A stretch of 64,000 nucleotides of DNA from Roseivivax marinus (GTDB lineage: Bacteria > Pseudomonadota > Alphaproteobacteria > Rhodobacterales > Rhodobacteraceae), in NCBI RefSeq assembly GCF_900109705.1, contig NZ_FOAI01000001.1, positions 310,001 through 374,000 of the forward strand, read 5' to 3'. A model generated the notes under the pieces. That model was not told the DNA's origin. It was given only the letters and a program-made list of their open reading frames with translations, and searched no databases. Of this stretch, positions 50,305 to 58,548 are shown one piece after another; position 1 is the stretch's first letter; every line of letters starts with the position of its first letter. A program made the position numbers and the translations under genes.

Positions 50305-51186
50305 ATGGACCTGCGCGCCATTCTCATGGGCCTCGCCTTCGCGGCGATGTGGTCCTCGGCCTTCACCTCGGCGCGTATCATCGTGACGGCGGCGCCGCCG
50401 GTCTCGGCGCTTGCGCTGCGCTTCGCGATCTCGGGCGCTCTGGCGTTGCTGATCGCGCTGGCGCGCGGCGAAAGCTGGCGGCTGACGCCGGCGCAATGGA
50501 AGGCAACGATCCTTTTCGGCATCTGCCAGAACGCACTCTATCTCGGGCTGAACTTCGTCGCGATGCAAAGCGTGGAGGCGTCGCTCGCGGCGATTATCGC
50601 CTCGACCATGCCGCTGATCGTGGCCTTCGCGGGCTGGGCGATCTTCGGGGAGCGGTTGCCGGTGATGGGCGCGGTGGGCCTCGGCGCCGGCGTCGCGGGC
50701 GTGGTCATCATCATGGGCGCGCGGCTTTCGGGCGGGACCGATCTGTGGGGCGTTGCGCTCTGCGTGGTCGCGGCCTGCGCGCTTGCGGCCGCCACGCTGT
50801 CGCTGCGCAGGGCGAGCGGCGGCGGTGGCAGCGTGATGACAGTGGTCGGCATGCAGATGCTGGTGGGCGCGGCGGTGCTGCTGATCCCGGCCGCGTTCGA
50901 GACCCACGTGATCCAGCCGTCCTGGGCGCTGTTCTGGGCCTTCCTCTACACCACGCTGGTGCCCGGGCTCGCCGCTACCATCGTCTGGTTCCTGCTGGTC
51001 GAGCGCATCGGCGCCGTGCGGGCGGCCACGTTCCACTTTCTCAACCCGGTCTTCGGCGTGGCCATCGCTGCGGCGCTTCTGGGCGAGGCGCTGCGGCTCG
51101 CGGACCTTGTGGGCGTGCTTGTCATCGCTGGGGGCATCCTGGCCGTGCAACTGTCGAAGCAGAAGCCGGTGCAGGCGCCCGTCTGA
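50305..51186 (+). CDS. DMT superfamily (EamA) transporter
   Basis: A 293-residue membrane protein with ten helices in two EamA repeats. The first begins AILMGLAFAAMWSSAFTSARII and contains ALRFAISGALALLIAL. The second ends with RIGAVRAATFHFLNPVFGVAIAAALLGE, the usual EamA signature. Such proteins export amino acids or other metabolites; the substrate is unknown. GGAG 9 bases before ATG 50305 supports the start. Confidence 0.88.
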   Translation: MDLRAILMGLAFAAMWSSAFTSARIIVTAAPPVSALALRFAISGALALLIALARGESWRLTPAQWKATILFGICQNALYLGLNFVAMQSVEASLAAIIASTMPLIVAFAGWAIFGERLPVMGAVGLGAGVAGVVIIMGARLSGGTDLWGVALCVVAACALAAATLSLRRASGGGGSVMTVVGMQMLVGAAVLLIPAAFETHVIQPSWALFWAFLYTTLVPGLAATIVWFLLVERIGAVRAATFHFLNPVFGVAIAAALLGEALRLADLVGVLVIAGGILAVQLSKQKPVQAPV

Positions 51187-51413
51187 GGCTTGGGGTCGCC
51201 GCCGGTCGCAGTGGCGTCCCCGTTCCTCGTGGCGTGCCGTGAGGCGCGACCACCTGCGGCAAGTTCCCTGGTAACGGAAGCGGACGCGCGTGAATGAGGC
51301 CGCAGCAGCGTCCCCGTAGCCAGTCCTGTCCGTGTCCAAGGAGTTTGCCGACAAAGCCTGCCTCGGCCCCTCGGCAGGATCCGGCACGTCGCGCTATCAT
51401 GGAGAGGGGGAAG

Positions 51414-51497
51414 TGGTGGGCGACCCTGGAATCGAACCAGGCGTGGGTCTCCCCGGCGGATTTACAGTCCGCTGCCGCACCTTGCAGCGCGTCGCCC
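51414..51497 (-). tRNA. tRNA-Tyr (GTA)
   Basis: An 84-nt minus-strand gene with acceptor GGGCGAC pairing GTCGCCC and an encoded CCA at 51414-51416. The anticodon stem-loop is GGACTGTAAATCC with anticodon GTA at 51463-51465. The long variable arm expected of tRNA-Tyr is CGGGGAGACCCACG, and the T arm is CCTGGTTCGATTCCAGG. It lies between the DMT exporter and rlmB on the opposite strand. Confidence 0.95.
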
Positions 51498-51639
51498 ATA
51501 TCGGTGCGGGACAGCGCCCGCTCCAACGTGACGGGGTGCTTACAAGCGGCCCCGGAAGGCGTCAACCGGAAAAAGCCGCGGGCTTGCGGGACGGCGCGGG
51601 CGGTGCCACAGGAGGGCGGCGCGACCGGAGGGCGCTGGC

Positions 51640-52422
51640 ATGAAGAAACCCGACTGGGTCATCCGCAAGGAACAGGACAAGCGCGCGAAGGCGGCCGAAA
51701 CGGTGTGGCTGTTCGGCCTCCACGCCGTGCGCGACGCGCTGGAGAATTCGCGCCGCGAGAAGCTGCGCCTGATCGTCACGCCGAACGCGCAGGCCAAGCT
51801 TGAGGCGGCCATCGCGGCGTCGGGCATGACGCCCGAGGTCAGCGACCCGCGCAAGTTCGCCGCGCCGCTCGATCCGCAATCGGTGCACCAGGGCGCGGCG
51901 CTCGAGGTGAAGCCGCTGGACTGGGGGCCGCTGGCCGAGGTCGCGGCGGCGGGCGAGGATGGACGGCCGCCGCGGGTGGTGCTGCTCGACCGGGTGACCG
52001 ATCCGCACAATGTCGGCGCCATCCTGCGGTCGGCCGAGGTGTTCGGCGCGCGCGCGGTGATCGCCCCGCTGCATCACTCGGCCCCCGAGACCGGCGCTCT
52101 TGCCAAGACCGCCAGCGGCGCGCTGGAGCGGCAACCCTACCTGCGGGTAACCAACCTGGCGCGCGCGATGGAGGAGCTGCGGGACATGGGCTACACGCTG
52201 CTCGGTCTCGCGGGCGAGGCCGAGGCAACGCTCGAGGCCGAGGTCGCCGCGGCCGGCACGCGGCCCGTGGGGCTGGTGCTGGGGGCCGAGGGACCGGGCC
52301 TGCGGCCCCGCACGCGCGAGACCTGCGATGCGCTGGTCAGGATCGACTTCGCCGGGGCGTTCGGGTCGCTCAACGTCTCGAACGCGGCGGCGGTAGCGCT
52401 CTACGCGGCGACGCGGAGCTGA
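51640..52422 (+). CDS. rlmB: 23S rRNA (guanosine-2'-O)-methyltransferase RlmB
   Basis: A 260-residue SpoU/TrmH family enzyme with the N-terminal substrate-binding domain (ETVWLFGLHAVRDAL) and the trefoil-knot domain. Motif 1 is DRVTDPHNVGAILRSAEVFGA, motif 2 is GLVLGAEGPGLRP, and motif 3 is IDFAGAFGSLNVSNAAAVALY. The expected target is G2251 of 23S rRNA by family match. A variant of motif 3 (FAGAFGSLNVS rather than IPMxGxxxSLNVS) is worth noting. GGAGGG precedes the ATG. Confidence 0.88.
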   Translation: MKKPDWVIRKEQDKRAKAAETVWLFGLHAVRDALENSRREKLRLIVTPNAQAKLEAAIAASGMTPEVSDPRKFAAPLDPQSVHQGAALEVKPLDWGPLAEVAAAGEDGRPPRVVLLDRVTDPHNVGAILRSAEVFGARAVIAPLHHSAPETGALAKTASGALERQPYLRVTNLARAMEELRDMGYTLLGLAGEAEATLEAEVAAAGTRPVGLVLGAEGPGLRPRTRETCDALVRIDFAGAFGSLNVSNAAAVALYAATRS

Positions 52423-52443
52423 AACGACGGGGCCGGGCGGCAA

Positions 52444-52461
52444 TTTCCTTAATTAAGGAAA
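52444..52461. terminator. AT-rich palindrome after rlmB (first of a pair)
   Basis: An 18-base perfect palindrome, TTTCCTTAATTAAGGAAA, in otherwise GC-rich DNA between the convergent ends of rlmB and nusB. It is flanked by AA and ATT, so either strand has short T-runs. Confidence 0.7.
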
Positions 52462-52499
52462 ATTCTCCCCCCGGTGAGGTCGCTCGATCTGAGGCCGGT

Positions 52500-52526
52500 C
52501 GCACATTCTTGGACCAAGAATGTGCG
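52500..52526. terminator. Palindrome between rlmB and nusB (second of a pair)
   Basis: Arms CGCACATTCTTGG (52500-52512) and complement (52514-52526) around a single central A. The CGCACA...TGTGCG outer arms match those of the hairpin at 27064-27095. It lies 6 bases beyond the nusB stop and probably ends one or both convergent transcripts. Confidence 0.7.
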
Positions 52527-52532
52527 CGCGGA

Positions 52533-53033
52533 TCAGAATGCGTCCGGCCGGGCCTCGCGCGCCATGTGGTCGAGTACGGCGTTCACGAAGCGTGCCTCGC
52601 GCCCGTCGGGATAGAACGCCTTCGCGATCTCGACGTATTCCACGATGACGACCTTCGGCGGAGTCTTGGTCGCCACCAGTTCGGCGCCCGCCGCGCGGAA
52701 GAGCGCGCGCAGGGTCGGGTCGATGCGATCGATGGGCCATTTCGCGACCAGCGCGCGGTCGGTCATCTGGTCGACCCGGGCCTGCCAGTTCACCGCCTCG
52801 TCGATCACCATGCGGAAATGGTCGATGTCGCCGTCGATCATCTCTTCGCCCTCGATCAGTTCGAGGCCGAAGCGGTGGGCGAGGAACTCGGCGCGGACCT
52901 CGTCCGACGAGAGCGACGAGTGCTCCATCTGGAACAGGGCCTGCACCGCGTGCAGCCGAGCCGCCGAGCGGCGCAGCTTTTTCATCTCGCGGGCGTCGGG
53001 GGCGGCGGGTTGTCCGGTCTCTTCGGCGCTCAT
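52533..53033 (-). CDS. nusB: Transcription antitermination factor NusB
   Basis: A 166-residue all-helical protein. Signatures are SAARLHAVQALFQME, DEAVNWQARVDQM, KWPIDRIDPTLRALFRAAGAEL, and VVIVEYVEIAKAFYPDGREARFVNAVLDHMA. It binds boxA RNA with NusE (S10) to support rRNA antitermination. An N-terminal extension of about 20 residues is present. Its ATG overlaps the ribH stop (ATGA); the ribH-nusB pair is conserved in many bacteria. Confidence 0.95.
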   Translation of the reverse strand: MSAEETGQPAAPDAREMKKLRRSAARLHAVQALFQMEHSSLSSDEVRAEFLAHRFGLELIEGEEMIDGDIDHFRMVIDEAVNWQARVDQMTDRALVAKWPIDRIDPTLRALFRAAGAELVATKTPPKVVIVEYVEIAKAFYPDGREARFVNAVLDHMAREARPDAF

Positions 53034-53545
53034 GACATGTCTCCCCCGGCCTGGAAGCCGATGCCCTGCTGCGGCGCGCCCCATTGGCGTGCCAGCGCCA
53101 CGAGATGCAGTGCGGCCGCCGCTGCGCCCCCGCCCTTGTTCTGCTGAGCGGGATCCGCCCGCACCTCGGCCTGGCCCATGTCCTCGACGGTGAGGATGCC
53201 GTTGCCGATGCACAGGCCCTGAAGGCCCAGCAGCGTGATGCCGCGCGAGCTGTCGTTGCAGACGGTCTCGTAGTGCGTGGTCTCGCCTCGGATGACGCAG
53301 CCGAGCGCGACGAAGCCGTCGAACTCCTTCTTCATGCGTCCCGCCATGCCGATGGCGGTGGGCACCTCGAGCGCGCCCGGCACCTCGATCGTCTCGTGGG
53401 TGCCGCCGGCGGCCTCGATCTCGGCCCGTGCACCGGCGAGCAGGTCGTCGGCGATCTTGCGGTAGAAGGGGGCGACGACAAGCAGCAGCTTCACCGGCCG
53501 GTCGAACTCCGGCCGGGGCAGCGTGTAGTGGTCGGTGGAGGCCAT
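53030..53545 (-). CDS. ribH: 6,7-dimethyl-8-ribityllumazine synthase
   Basis: A 171-residue lumazine synthase that condenses the ribityl-aminopyrimidine with dihydroxybutanone phosphate, the step before riboflavin. Marks are VVAPFYRKIADDLLAGA, VPGALEVPTAIGMA, LGCVIRGETTHYETVCNDSSRGI and GNGILTVEDMGQAEVRA. Usual length is 150-160. It overlaps ribB by one base (TGATG) and nusB by four. Confidence 0.95.
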   Translation of the reverse strand: MASTDHYTLPRPEFDRPVKLLLVVAPFYRKIADDLLAGARAEIEAAGGTHETIEVPGALEVPTAIGMAGRMKKEFDGFVALGCVIRGETTHYETVCNDSSRGITLLGLQGLCIGNGILTVEDMGQAEVRADPAQQNKGGGAAAAALHLVALARQWGAPQQGIGFQAGGDMS

Positions 53546-54672
53546 CAGCCAAGCTCCGATATCTTGCGGGTGCCGACGATCTCGAGGCCGTAGGCGTCGA
53601 GGCCCACGACCTTCGGGGTCGGCGAATTGGTGAGAAGGACGAGACGCGACAGGCCGAGCGAGGACAGGATCTGCGCGCCGAGGCCGTACTGGCGCAAGGT
53701 GCGCGGGCTGGCGCCCTCGGGCACGTCGAGTTTCATCGCGGTGTCGCGCAGCAGGACCACGACGCCCCGACCTTCGGCCTCGACCGTGCGCATGGCGTCC
53801 CGGAACTCGTCGGCGCGGCCGGTGGGGCCGGTGCCCACCACGTCGAGCATCGGGTCCATGGCGTGCATCCGCACGAGGACCGGATCGTCCCCCGCGAGGT
53901 CGCCCTTGGTAAGGACGATGTGTTCGTCGCCGTGGGTGGTGTCGGCATAGATCCGCATCTGCCACTCGCCGCCGAATTCCGACGTGATGGTTTCCTGCTT
54001 CTCCACGCGGACGAGGTTGTCGTTGCGGCGGCGGTAGCGGATCAGGTCCGAGATGGTTCCGATCTTGAGGCCGTGCCGCTGGGCGAACGCGATCAGCTCG
54101 GGCAGCCGCGCCATCGAGCCATCCTCGTTCATGATCTCGCAGATCACGCCGGCGGCGTTGAGGCCCGCGAGCCGCGCCATGTCCACGGCCGCCTCGGTAT
54201 GGCCCGCGCGGACAAGCACGCCGCCGTCCTTGGCGCGGAGCGGAAAGACGTGGCCGGGCGTCGCGATGTCCTGCGCGCCCTTCGAGCTGTCGATCGCCAC
54301 CTGGATGGTGCGCGCGCGGTCGGCCGCCGAGATGCCGGTGGTCACCCCCTCGCGGGCCTCGATCGACACGGTAAACGCGGTTTCGTGGCGCGACGAGTTG
54401 TTCGAGGACATGAGCTGAAGCCCCAACTCCTCGATCCGCTCGGTGGTCATGGCGAGGCAGATCAGCCCGCGCCCGTGGGTGGCCATGAAGTTGATGACGT
54501 CGGGCGTCGCCCACTGGGCCGGGATCACGAGGTCGCCCTCGTTCTCGCGGTCCTCGTGGTCGACGAGGATCACCATGTGCCCGTTGCGCGCGTCCTCGAG
54601 GATTTCCTCGATCGAGGAAATCGCGTCCTTCCAGTCCTGTTCGACCGGGCCGGGTGTCTCGAAGTCGGTCAT
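53545..54672 (-). CDS. ribB: 3,4-dihydroxy-2-butanone-4-phosphate synthase with degenerate GTP cyclohydrolase II domain (RibBX type)
   Basis: A 375-residue fusion. The RibB part (1-205) has DREDREN-like EDRENEGD at 40-47, [26 protein letters not shown] and GHVFPLRA with His141, so it should make dihydroxybutanone phosphate from ribulose 5-phosphate. The second part (about 215-375) aligns in outline with GTP cyclohydrolase II but contains no cysteine at all, so the three zinc ligands are gone. At the place of RxHSEC it reads RMHAMDP. It therefore cannot be a working RibA, and matches the RibBX hybrids known from Proteobacteria. Start ATG 54672; ribH follows with a one-base overlap. Confidence 0.9.
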   Translation of the reverse strand: MTDFETPGPVEQDWKDAISSIEEILEDARNGHMVILVDHEDRENEGDLVIPAQWATPDVINFMATHGRGLICLAMTTERIEELGLQLMSSNNSSRHETAFTVSIEAREGVTTGISAADRARTIQVAIDSSKGAQDIATPGHVFPLRAKDGGVLVRAGHTEAAVDMARLAGLNAAGVICEIMNEDGSMARLPELIAFAQRHGLKIGTISDLIRYRRRNDNLVRVEKQETITSEFGGEWQMRIYADTTHGDEHIVLTKGDLAGDDPVLVRMHAMDPMLDVVGTGPTGRADEFRDAMRTVEAEGRGVVVLLRDTAMKLDVPEGASPRTLRQYGLGAQILSSLGLSRLVLLTNSPTPKVVGLDAYGLEIVGTRKISELG

Positions 54673-55028
54673 GGCGGGGTCCCTTGTGCTGCCCGCGCCA
54701 GATAGGACAAGCCGCCGCGGAAGGCCAGAGTGCGCCGCGCGCCGTGGCGGCACGTCGCGTGTGCGCGGACGAAGGGGGCGGGGAAGCGGCGGGACCACCA
54801 CAACCGTGCGGTTATCTCATTCCCGAGGACCTGTATATACAGGTGGGCGTCAGGTAACCAGACCACGGCCTGGACAGAGCCAACTCCCTCGGAATTGCTT
54901 AAGGCCACCGGAATGCAACCATTGCACGGGAAGGGCAGAACCCGCCTGCGATTGGAATTAGGAAGCGCGCGCCGCGCTGGCAAGGGGGCGAGGGTAGGGC
55001 GTGGTGACGAAACCGTCATCGCCCGCGC
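54673..55028. other. Gene-free region upstream of ribB
   Basis: About 356 bases, less GC-rich than the surroundings around 54840-54960. It holds the palindrome at 54829-54844. I looked for an FMN riboswitch (the GGGCGGGGTGAAATTCCC type core) before ribB and did not find one. Small frames on either strand lack ribosome sites. Confidence 0.5.
54829..54844. promoter_or_regulatory. 16-base perfect palindrome, possible operator
   Basis: ACCTGTATATACAGGT, a perfect dyad in an AT-rich patch about 157 bases upstream of ribB. CTGT-N4-ACAG looks superficially like an enterobacterial LexA site but the spacing is wrong and this lineage uses GTTC-N7-GTTC. A dimeric repressor site is the best guess. Confidence 0.4.
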
Positions 55029-55778
55029 TCAGTCCTCGTCGTCGGTCACGAAGCCGTAGCGGTCGAGCTCTTCGGGCAGCAGCACGTAGATCTCGTCCGG
55101 CGGGGTCTCGAGCGCGTGGCGCATGACAAGGGGATCGATTCCCATCTCCTCGAGATAGCTCATCACCTCGGCCTGTCCGCGCTGGATGTCCTCGACCGCG
55201 AATCGGGCGGGCAGGAGGGTGTTCTCTCCGAAGTAGTGCTGATGCACCCCGACCGAGGCGTCGTCCGCGATCTCTCGGGTGGCGCCGCCGGCCAGAAGGT
55301 AGGGGCAGGCCGAGTAGCAGTATTCGCCCGCGAGCATCCGGGTCGCGATCCCTTCGCGCCGCAGGTGCCGCCCGAGGCGCAGCGCCTCCTGCACAGCGCC
55401 ACCGGGGCTTTGCAGGATGAGCGTCTCGGCGGCGGGCGAAACATCGGCCAGCCGCGCGGCGATGCGTTCGGCGTCACCCTCGCCGATGCCGCCCTCGAGC
55501 CGCCATGTGGCGCCGTCCTCCTGCGTGAGGGTCAGGCGGTCGGGCAGGTCGCCGGGATCGCGGGCGGGGCGCGTGGTCGGGCTGACCCGGGACGGATCGA
55601 AGGTGCGGCGCTGGTCGCCGGGGCGGACCGGTTCGGTCAGCCCGGGGGCGGAGGGACCGAAGGACGGCATCCGCCAGCCACCGGCTTCCATGTCGCCGAT
55701 CACCAGCGCCGCGCCGATCACGATCTGAAGCGCCAGCACACCCTTGAGCGTGCGGCCGATGCCCGCGGGGCCGCTCAT
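55029..55778 (-). CDS. Membrane-anchored ClpP-like periplasmic serine hydrolase
   Basis: A 249-residue protein. One N-terminal membrane helix (about 12-28) and a Pro-rich linker lead to a ClpP/crotonase-type domain (about 85-245). LILQSPGGAVQEALRLGRHLR is the strand-turn before the active site. GEYCYSACPYLLAGG supplies Ser156, and VGVHQH gives His179, a serine-histidine pair placed as in ClpP; Asp228 or a later acidic residue may complete the triad. Two cysteines beside Ser156 (Cys154, Cys158) are unusual for ClpP but known in this periplasmic group. Its start overlaps the stop of the upstream membrane gene (ATGA). Confidence 0.7.
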   Translation of the reverse strand: MSGPAGIGRTLKGVLALQIVIGAALVIGDMEAGGWRMPSFGPSAPGLTEPVRPGDQRRTFDPSRVSPTTRPARDPGDLPDRLTLTQEDGATWRLEGGIGEGDAERIAARLADVSPAAETLILQSPGGAVQEALRLGRHLRREGIATRMLAGEYCYSACPYLLAGGATREIADDASVGVHQHYFGENTLLPARFAVEDIQRGQAEVMSYLEEMGIDPLVMRHALETPPDEIYVLLPEELDRYGFVTDDED

Positions 55779-57127
55779 GCCGAGCCGCTGCCGCGAAGCG
55801 GTTTGACCTCCGACACCGGGCGCTCCGGCTCGCGTTGCGCGGCGGCGGGCTCGGGGGGACCTTGCGCCTCGACCGTGGTGGAGGGCGCGGCGACAGTCGG
55901 CTCGGCGGTGCGGGTGGCGTCCATGTCGCGCAGGGCCGTCATCGCCGCGCGCAGCTCGGCAAGTGTCAGAGTGTCCTCGATGCCCGCCCCCTCACGGCCG
56001 CGCCGGATCGCCGCCTGCGTCACCGCGAGGATGAAGACGAGCACCGCCGGCAGCAGGTCGATGGCGATGGCGCCTGCCCAGGACGGCACGAAGTTCCGCG
56101 CGTAAAGAATGACCGCGTCGGCCGAGGACACCGGCGTGTAGGTGACCTCCTGCGCCGGCGCCATCTCCTGCACCGCCTGCGCGGCCCGCTCCAGCGTCTG
56201 CGCGCGGCTGGCCAGCACATCGAGGACCGAAGTGATCGTGGCCTGCTGGTTGCCCCGACTCTCGGCCGTGGAGCCGTCGAGCTCGGGCAGTACCACCGAC
56301 GCCGACAGATCCTGCGCGGCGCGCTCGACCAGCGAGGCGACGGACAGCTGGCGCAGGCGGGTGATGAGACCCTGCAACTGGACCGCAAGTTCCGAGAACT
56401 CGACCGACCGCGCCTCGACGCTGCCTTGCTCCACGGTGAGCGCGCGCATCCGGCTCAGGATCGCGTTGCCCTCCGTGAAGGCTTGCTCGACCAGCGGTGT
56501 CTGGCTCGCGATCTGGTCCTCGAGCGCGGCCAGCTCCTCGGACTTCTGGGTCAGGACGCGAAACACCGCGCCCCGGCCGGCGAGGCCCGAAAGCGACCCC
56601 GCGGCCTCCTGCTCGGACAGGTCGTCGAAGCTCTGGCGCACGCGGGCCACGTCACGCTCCAGCGCCTGTCCCGACAGAGCGACCTCATGGGCGCGCTCCA
56701 GACTGGTCTGGTAGTCCTGAACGGTCTCGGCGAGGTGCTGCTCCACCGCTGCGGACCCGGCCAGGGCAGCCGCATTCAGCCACGAAGACATCGCCACGAT
56801 GGCCAGAGAACCCACGCCCATCGCCGCGAACAGGCCAAGCCGTGCGCCAGTGGTCCGCACCGCCGGGAACAGCCGCATGAGGTAGGACCAGAACACGAAG
56901 ATGCCGACCGACACCGCCACCGAATACGCGATGGCGGCGAAGACGGTCATCGCGCCGTTGTCTTCCAGCAGGGTCGAGACGCCGAGATAGGTGTAGATGC
57001 CCGAAGCCACCGACAGCACGCCCAGTGCAGTGCCCGAGAAGCTTTCGAGCCAGCCGACATGGCCTTCGAGATCGCGGGCGTGGGCGACCCCGCGCGCCTC
57101 CGTCCGGCTCAGTTTTTCGTCACTCAT
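55775..57127 (-). CDS. Coiled-coil membrane protein, partner of ClpP-like hydrolase
   Basis: A 450-residue protein of unknown family. Three helices near the N-terminus (about 35-54, 61-83, 97-116) are followed by a long periplasmic region (about 120-345) rich in heptad-like helices (AVEQHLAETVQDYQTSLERAHEVAL, KSEELAALEDQIASQ). A fourth helix lies at about 350-370, and the cytoplasmic tail is Pro/Glu-rich. The layout suggests a scaffold that spans or projects into the periplasm. Overlap with the downstream hydrolase gene implies a joint complex. It is divergent from mmcB, and the LexA box lies between their starts. Confidence 0.65.
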   Translation of the reverse strand: MSDEKLSRTEARGVAHARDLEGHVGWLESFSGTALGVLSVASGIYTYLGVSTLLEDNGAMTVFAAIAYSVAVSVGIFVFWSYLMRLFPAVRTTGARLGLFAAMGVGSLAIVAMSSWLNAAALAGSAAVEQHLAETVQDYQTSLERAHEVALSGQALERDVARVRQSFDDLSEQEAAGSLSGLAGRGAVFRVLTQKSEELAALEDQIASQTPLVEQAFTEGNAILSRMRALTVEQGSVEARSVEFSELAVQLQGLITRLRQLSVASLVERAAQDLSASVVLPELDGSTAESRGNQQATITSVLDVLASRAQTLERAAQAVQEMAPAQEVTYTPVSSADAVILYARNFVPSWAGAIAIDLLPAVLVFILAVTQAAIRRGREGAGIEDTLTLAELRAAMTALRDMDATRTAEPTVAAPSTTVEAQGPPEPAAAQREPERPVSEVKPLRGSGSA

Positions 57128-57223
57128 CTGCCGTCCCGCTCCACCATTCCGAGGAAAGGTAGGGTCGGGGTGCCTGCGCGCCTAGGGCCTTGCGCAATCG
57201 TGAGCAATCCGCGCCTTGCAGAT

Positions 57224-57238
57224 GTTCTTAATACGTTC
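57224..57238 (+). promoter_or_regulatory. LexA (SOS) box upstream of mmcB
   Basis: GTTC at 57224-57227 and GTTC at 57235-57238 are separated by seven bases (TTAATAC), an exact match to the alphaproteobacterial LexA consensus GTTC-N7-GTTC. It lies 12 bases before the mmcB ATG and 97 bases before the divergent start at 57127. mmcB is a known SOS gene in Caulobacter, which supports the call. Confidence 0.88.
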
Positions 57239-57250
57239 TTTACTGGTGCA

Positions 57251-57727
57251 ATGGCACTCGACCCCGATCCGCAGCTTCCGCAGATGATGCCCGGCCAGCT
57301 TCTGGCCCGCGGCGTCGCGCGCCACCTGTCATCGGCGCTGGGCTTCGCCTCGGTCGAGGAGTTCGTGCCGGAGCGGGGCAAGCGCGTGGATGTGATGGCA
57401 CTCGGCCCCAAGGGCGAGATCTGGATCGTCGAATGCAAATCGAGTCGCGCCGACTTCATGTCCGACGGCAAGTGGGAAGGTTATCTGGACTGGTGCGACC
57501 GCTACTTCTGGGCGGTGGACCAGGAGTTTCCCACCGACCTCCTGCCAGACGATACCGGCCTGATGATCGCGGATTCCTATGACGCGGAGATCCTGCGCAT
57601 GGCGCCTGAGCACAAGCTGGCTGGCGCGCGCCGCACGGTTCTGACGCGCAAGTTCGCATTCCACGCGGCGCGCCGGCTTCAGGCCGTGCGCGACCCGGAC
57701 GCGGTCAGCGCCTGGACTTCGGTTTGA
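57251..57727 (+). CDS. mmcB: MmcB family DNA repair protein
   Basis: A 158-residue protein of the MmcB/DUF394 family. It has a nuclease-like core with RGKRVDVMALGPKGEIWIVECKSSRADFMSDGKW, where the D...ECK spacing matches a PD-(D/E)xK active site, then YLDWCDRYFWAVDQEFP. MmcB is induced by DNA damage and aids mitomycin C resistance in Caulobacter. The ATG at 57251 is chosen because the LexA box just upstream would lie inside the gene if the earlier GTG were used. Its end overlaps the convergent small gene by 23 bases. Confidence 0.92.
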   Translation: MALDPDPQLPQMMPGQLLARGVARHLSSALGFASVEEFVPERGKRVDVMALGPKGEIWIVECKSSRADFMSDGKWEGYLDWCDRYFWAVDQEFPTDLLPDDTGLMIADSYDAEILRMAPEHKLAGARRTVLTRKFAFHAARRLQAVRDPDAVSAWTSV

Positions 57728-57905
57728 CCTTTGCCGCCCCGTCCGCGGCGGCGCGGATTTCCTCGGCGATCTCGCGCGCCTCGTCGGGCGAGAAATCCAT
57801 CGGGATCTCGATGCCGTCGGCCAGGACGAACAGGCGCACCATGCCCTGATCGGTGGGGCCGATCTGGAGGTTGGCCTCGATGTCGCGTTCGTCGTTGATA
57901 CCCAT
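57705..57905 (-). CDS. Conserved small Rhodobacterales protein (DUF6324-like)
   Basis: A 66-residue protein starting MGINDERDIEANLQIGPTDQ and continuing with GMVRLFVLADGIEIPMDF and DEAREIAEEIRAAA. I recall near-identical small proteins across Rhodobacterales, classed as DUF6324; the number is from memory. It looks like a short beta-hairpin plus helix. GGAGATGAGCC gives a good ribosome site before ATG 57905. It overlaps the end of mmcB tail to tail. Confidence 0.75.
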   Translation of the reverse strand: MGINDERDIEANLQIGPTDQGMVRLFVLADGIEIPMDFSPDEAREIAEEIRAAADGAAKVKPKSRR

Positions 57906-58010
57906 GGCTCATCTCCGCAGGACGTGGGGTGCGGCGCGGGGCCGCGGCGTGGACGGGCAGATAGCCGCAGACCCCTTGCAAATCAAGCCGCGCCGGGCTC
58001 CGCTGCGGTC

Positions 58011-58493
58011 ATGGACGTGACCTTCCGCGACTACGACCCCGCCGATGCCGACTGGATCGTCGCCCGCCACCAGGCGCACTACGCCGAGTCCGAGGGCTTC
58101 GACGACAGCTTCGGCGCGCTCGTCGCAAAGGTGCTGGCGCGGTTCGAGGCAACGTGCGACCCGGTACGAGAACGCGGCTGGATCGCTGTTGATGCAAACG
58201 GGGCCCGCCGGGGGTCGATCTTCTGCATGACGCGCGATGACGACACGGCCCAGCTGCGGCTGTTCCTTCTCGACCCGGCGCTGCGGGGCCACGGGGTGGG
58301 GCAGCGGATGCTGGACGCGTTCACCATATGGGCGAGGCGCTGCGGCTATCGCCGGGCGGTGCTCTGGACCCACGAAAGCCACCGCGCGGCCTGCGCGCTC
58401 TATGCACGTTCGGGCTGGACCTGCCGCAGCTCCGCGCCCGTCACCAGCTTCGGGCGGCCGCTTGTCGAACAGCACTGGGACATTGTACTCTGA
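58011..58493 (+). CDS. GNAT family N-acetyltransferase
   Basis: A 160-residue protein with the GNAT fold. Motif A is QLRLFLLDPALRGHGVGQRML, the R/Q-x-x-G-x-G/A acetyl-CoA loop being RGHGVG, followed by CGYRRAVLWTHESHRAACALYARSGW for motif B. The substrate is unknown. The segment ARHQAHYAESEGFDDSFGALVAKVL resembles the acetyltransferase half of MarR-GNAT fusions, but the MarR half is absent. ATG at 58011. Confidence 0.88.
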   Translation: MDVTFRDYDPADADWIVARHQAHYAESEGFDDSFGALVAKVLARFEATCDPVRERGWIAVDANGARRGSIFCMTRDDDTAQLRLFLLDPALRGHGVGQRMLDAFTIWARRCGYRRAVLWTHESHRAACALYARSGWTCRSSAPVTSFGRPLVEQHWDIVL

Positions 58494-58548
58494 CCCCGCG
58501 CGGCGGGGTTGCATCGCCCGGTCCGAGGCGCTATCTGCCGTCGCCAGT

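Noticed and set aside
53030-54514. Long minus-strand frame of 494 codons covering ribH and part of ribB
   Set aside because: Only its last 171 codons, starting at ATG 53545, encode ribH; the part before that is a shifted reading of the ribB gene.
54829-54844. Palindrome as a LexA site
   Set aside because: CTGT-N4-ACAG has the wrong spacing for the enterobacterial box, and the mmcB box shows this organism uses GTTC-N7-GTTC.
54673-55028. FMN riboswitch upstream of ribB
   Set aside because: The conserved core was not found on either strand in this interval.
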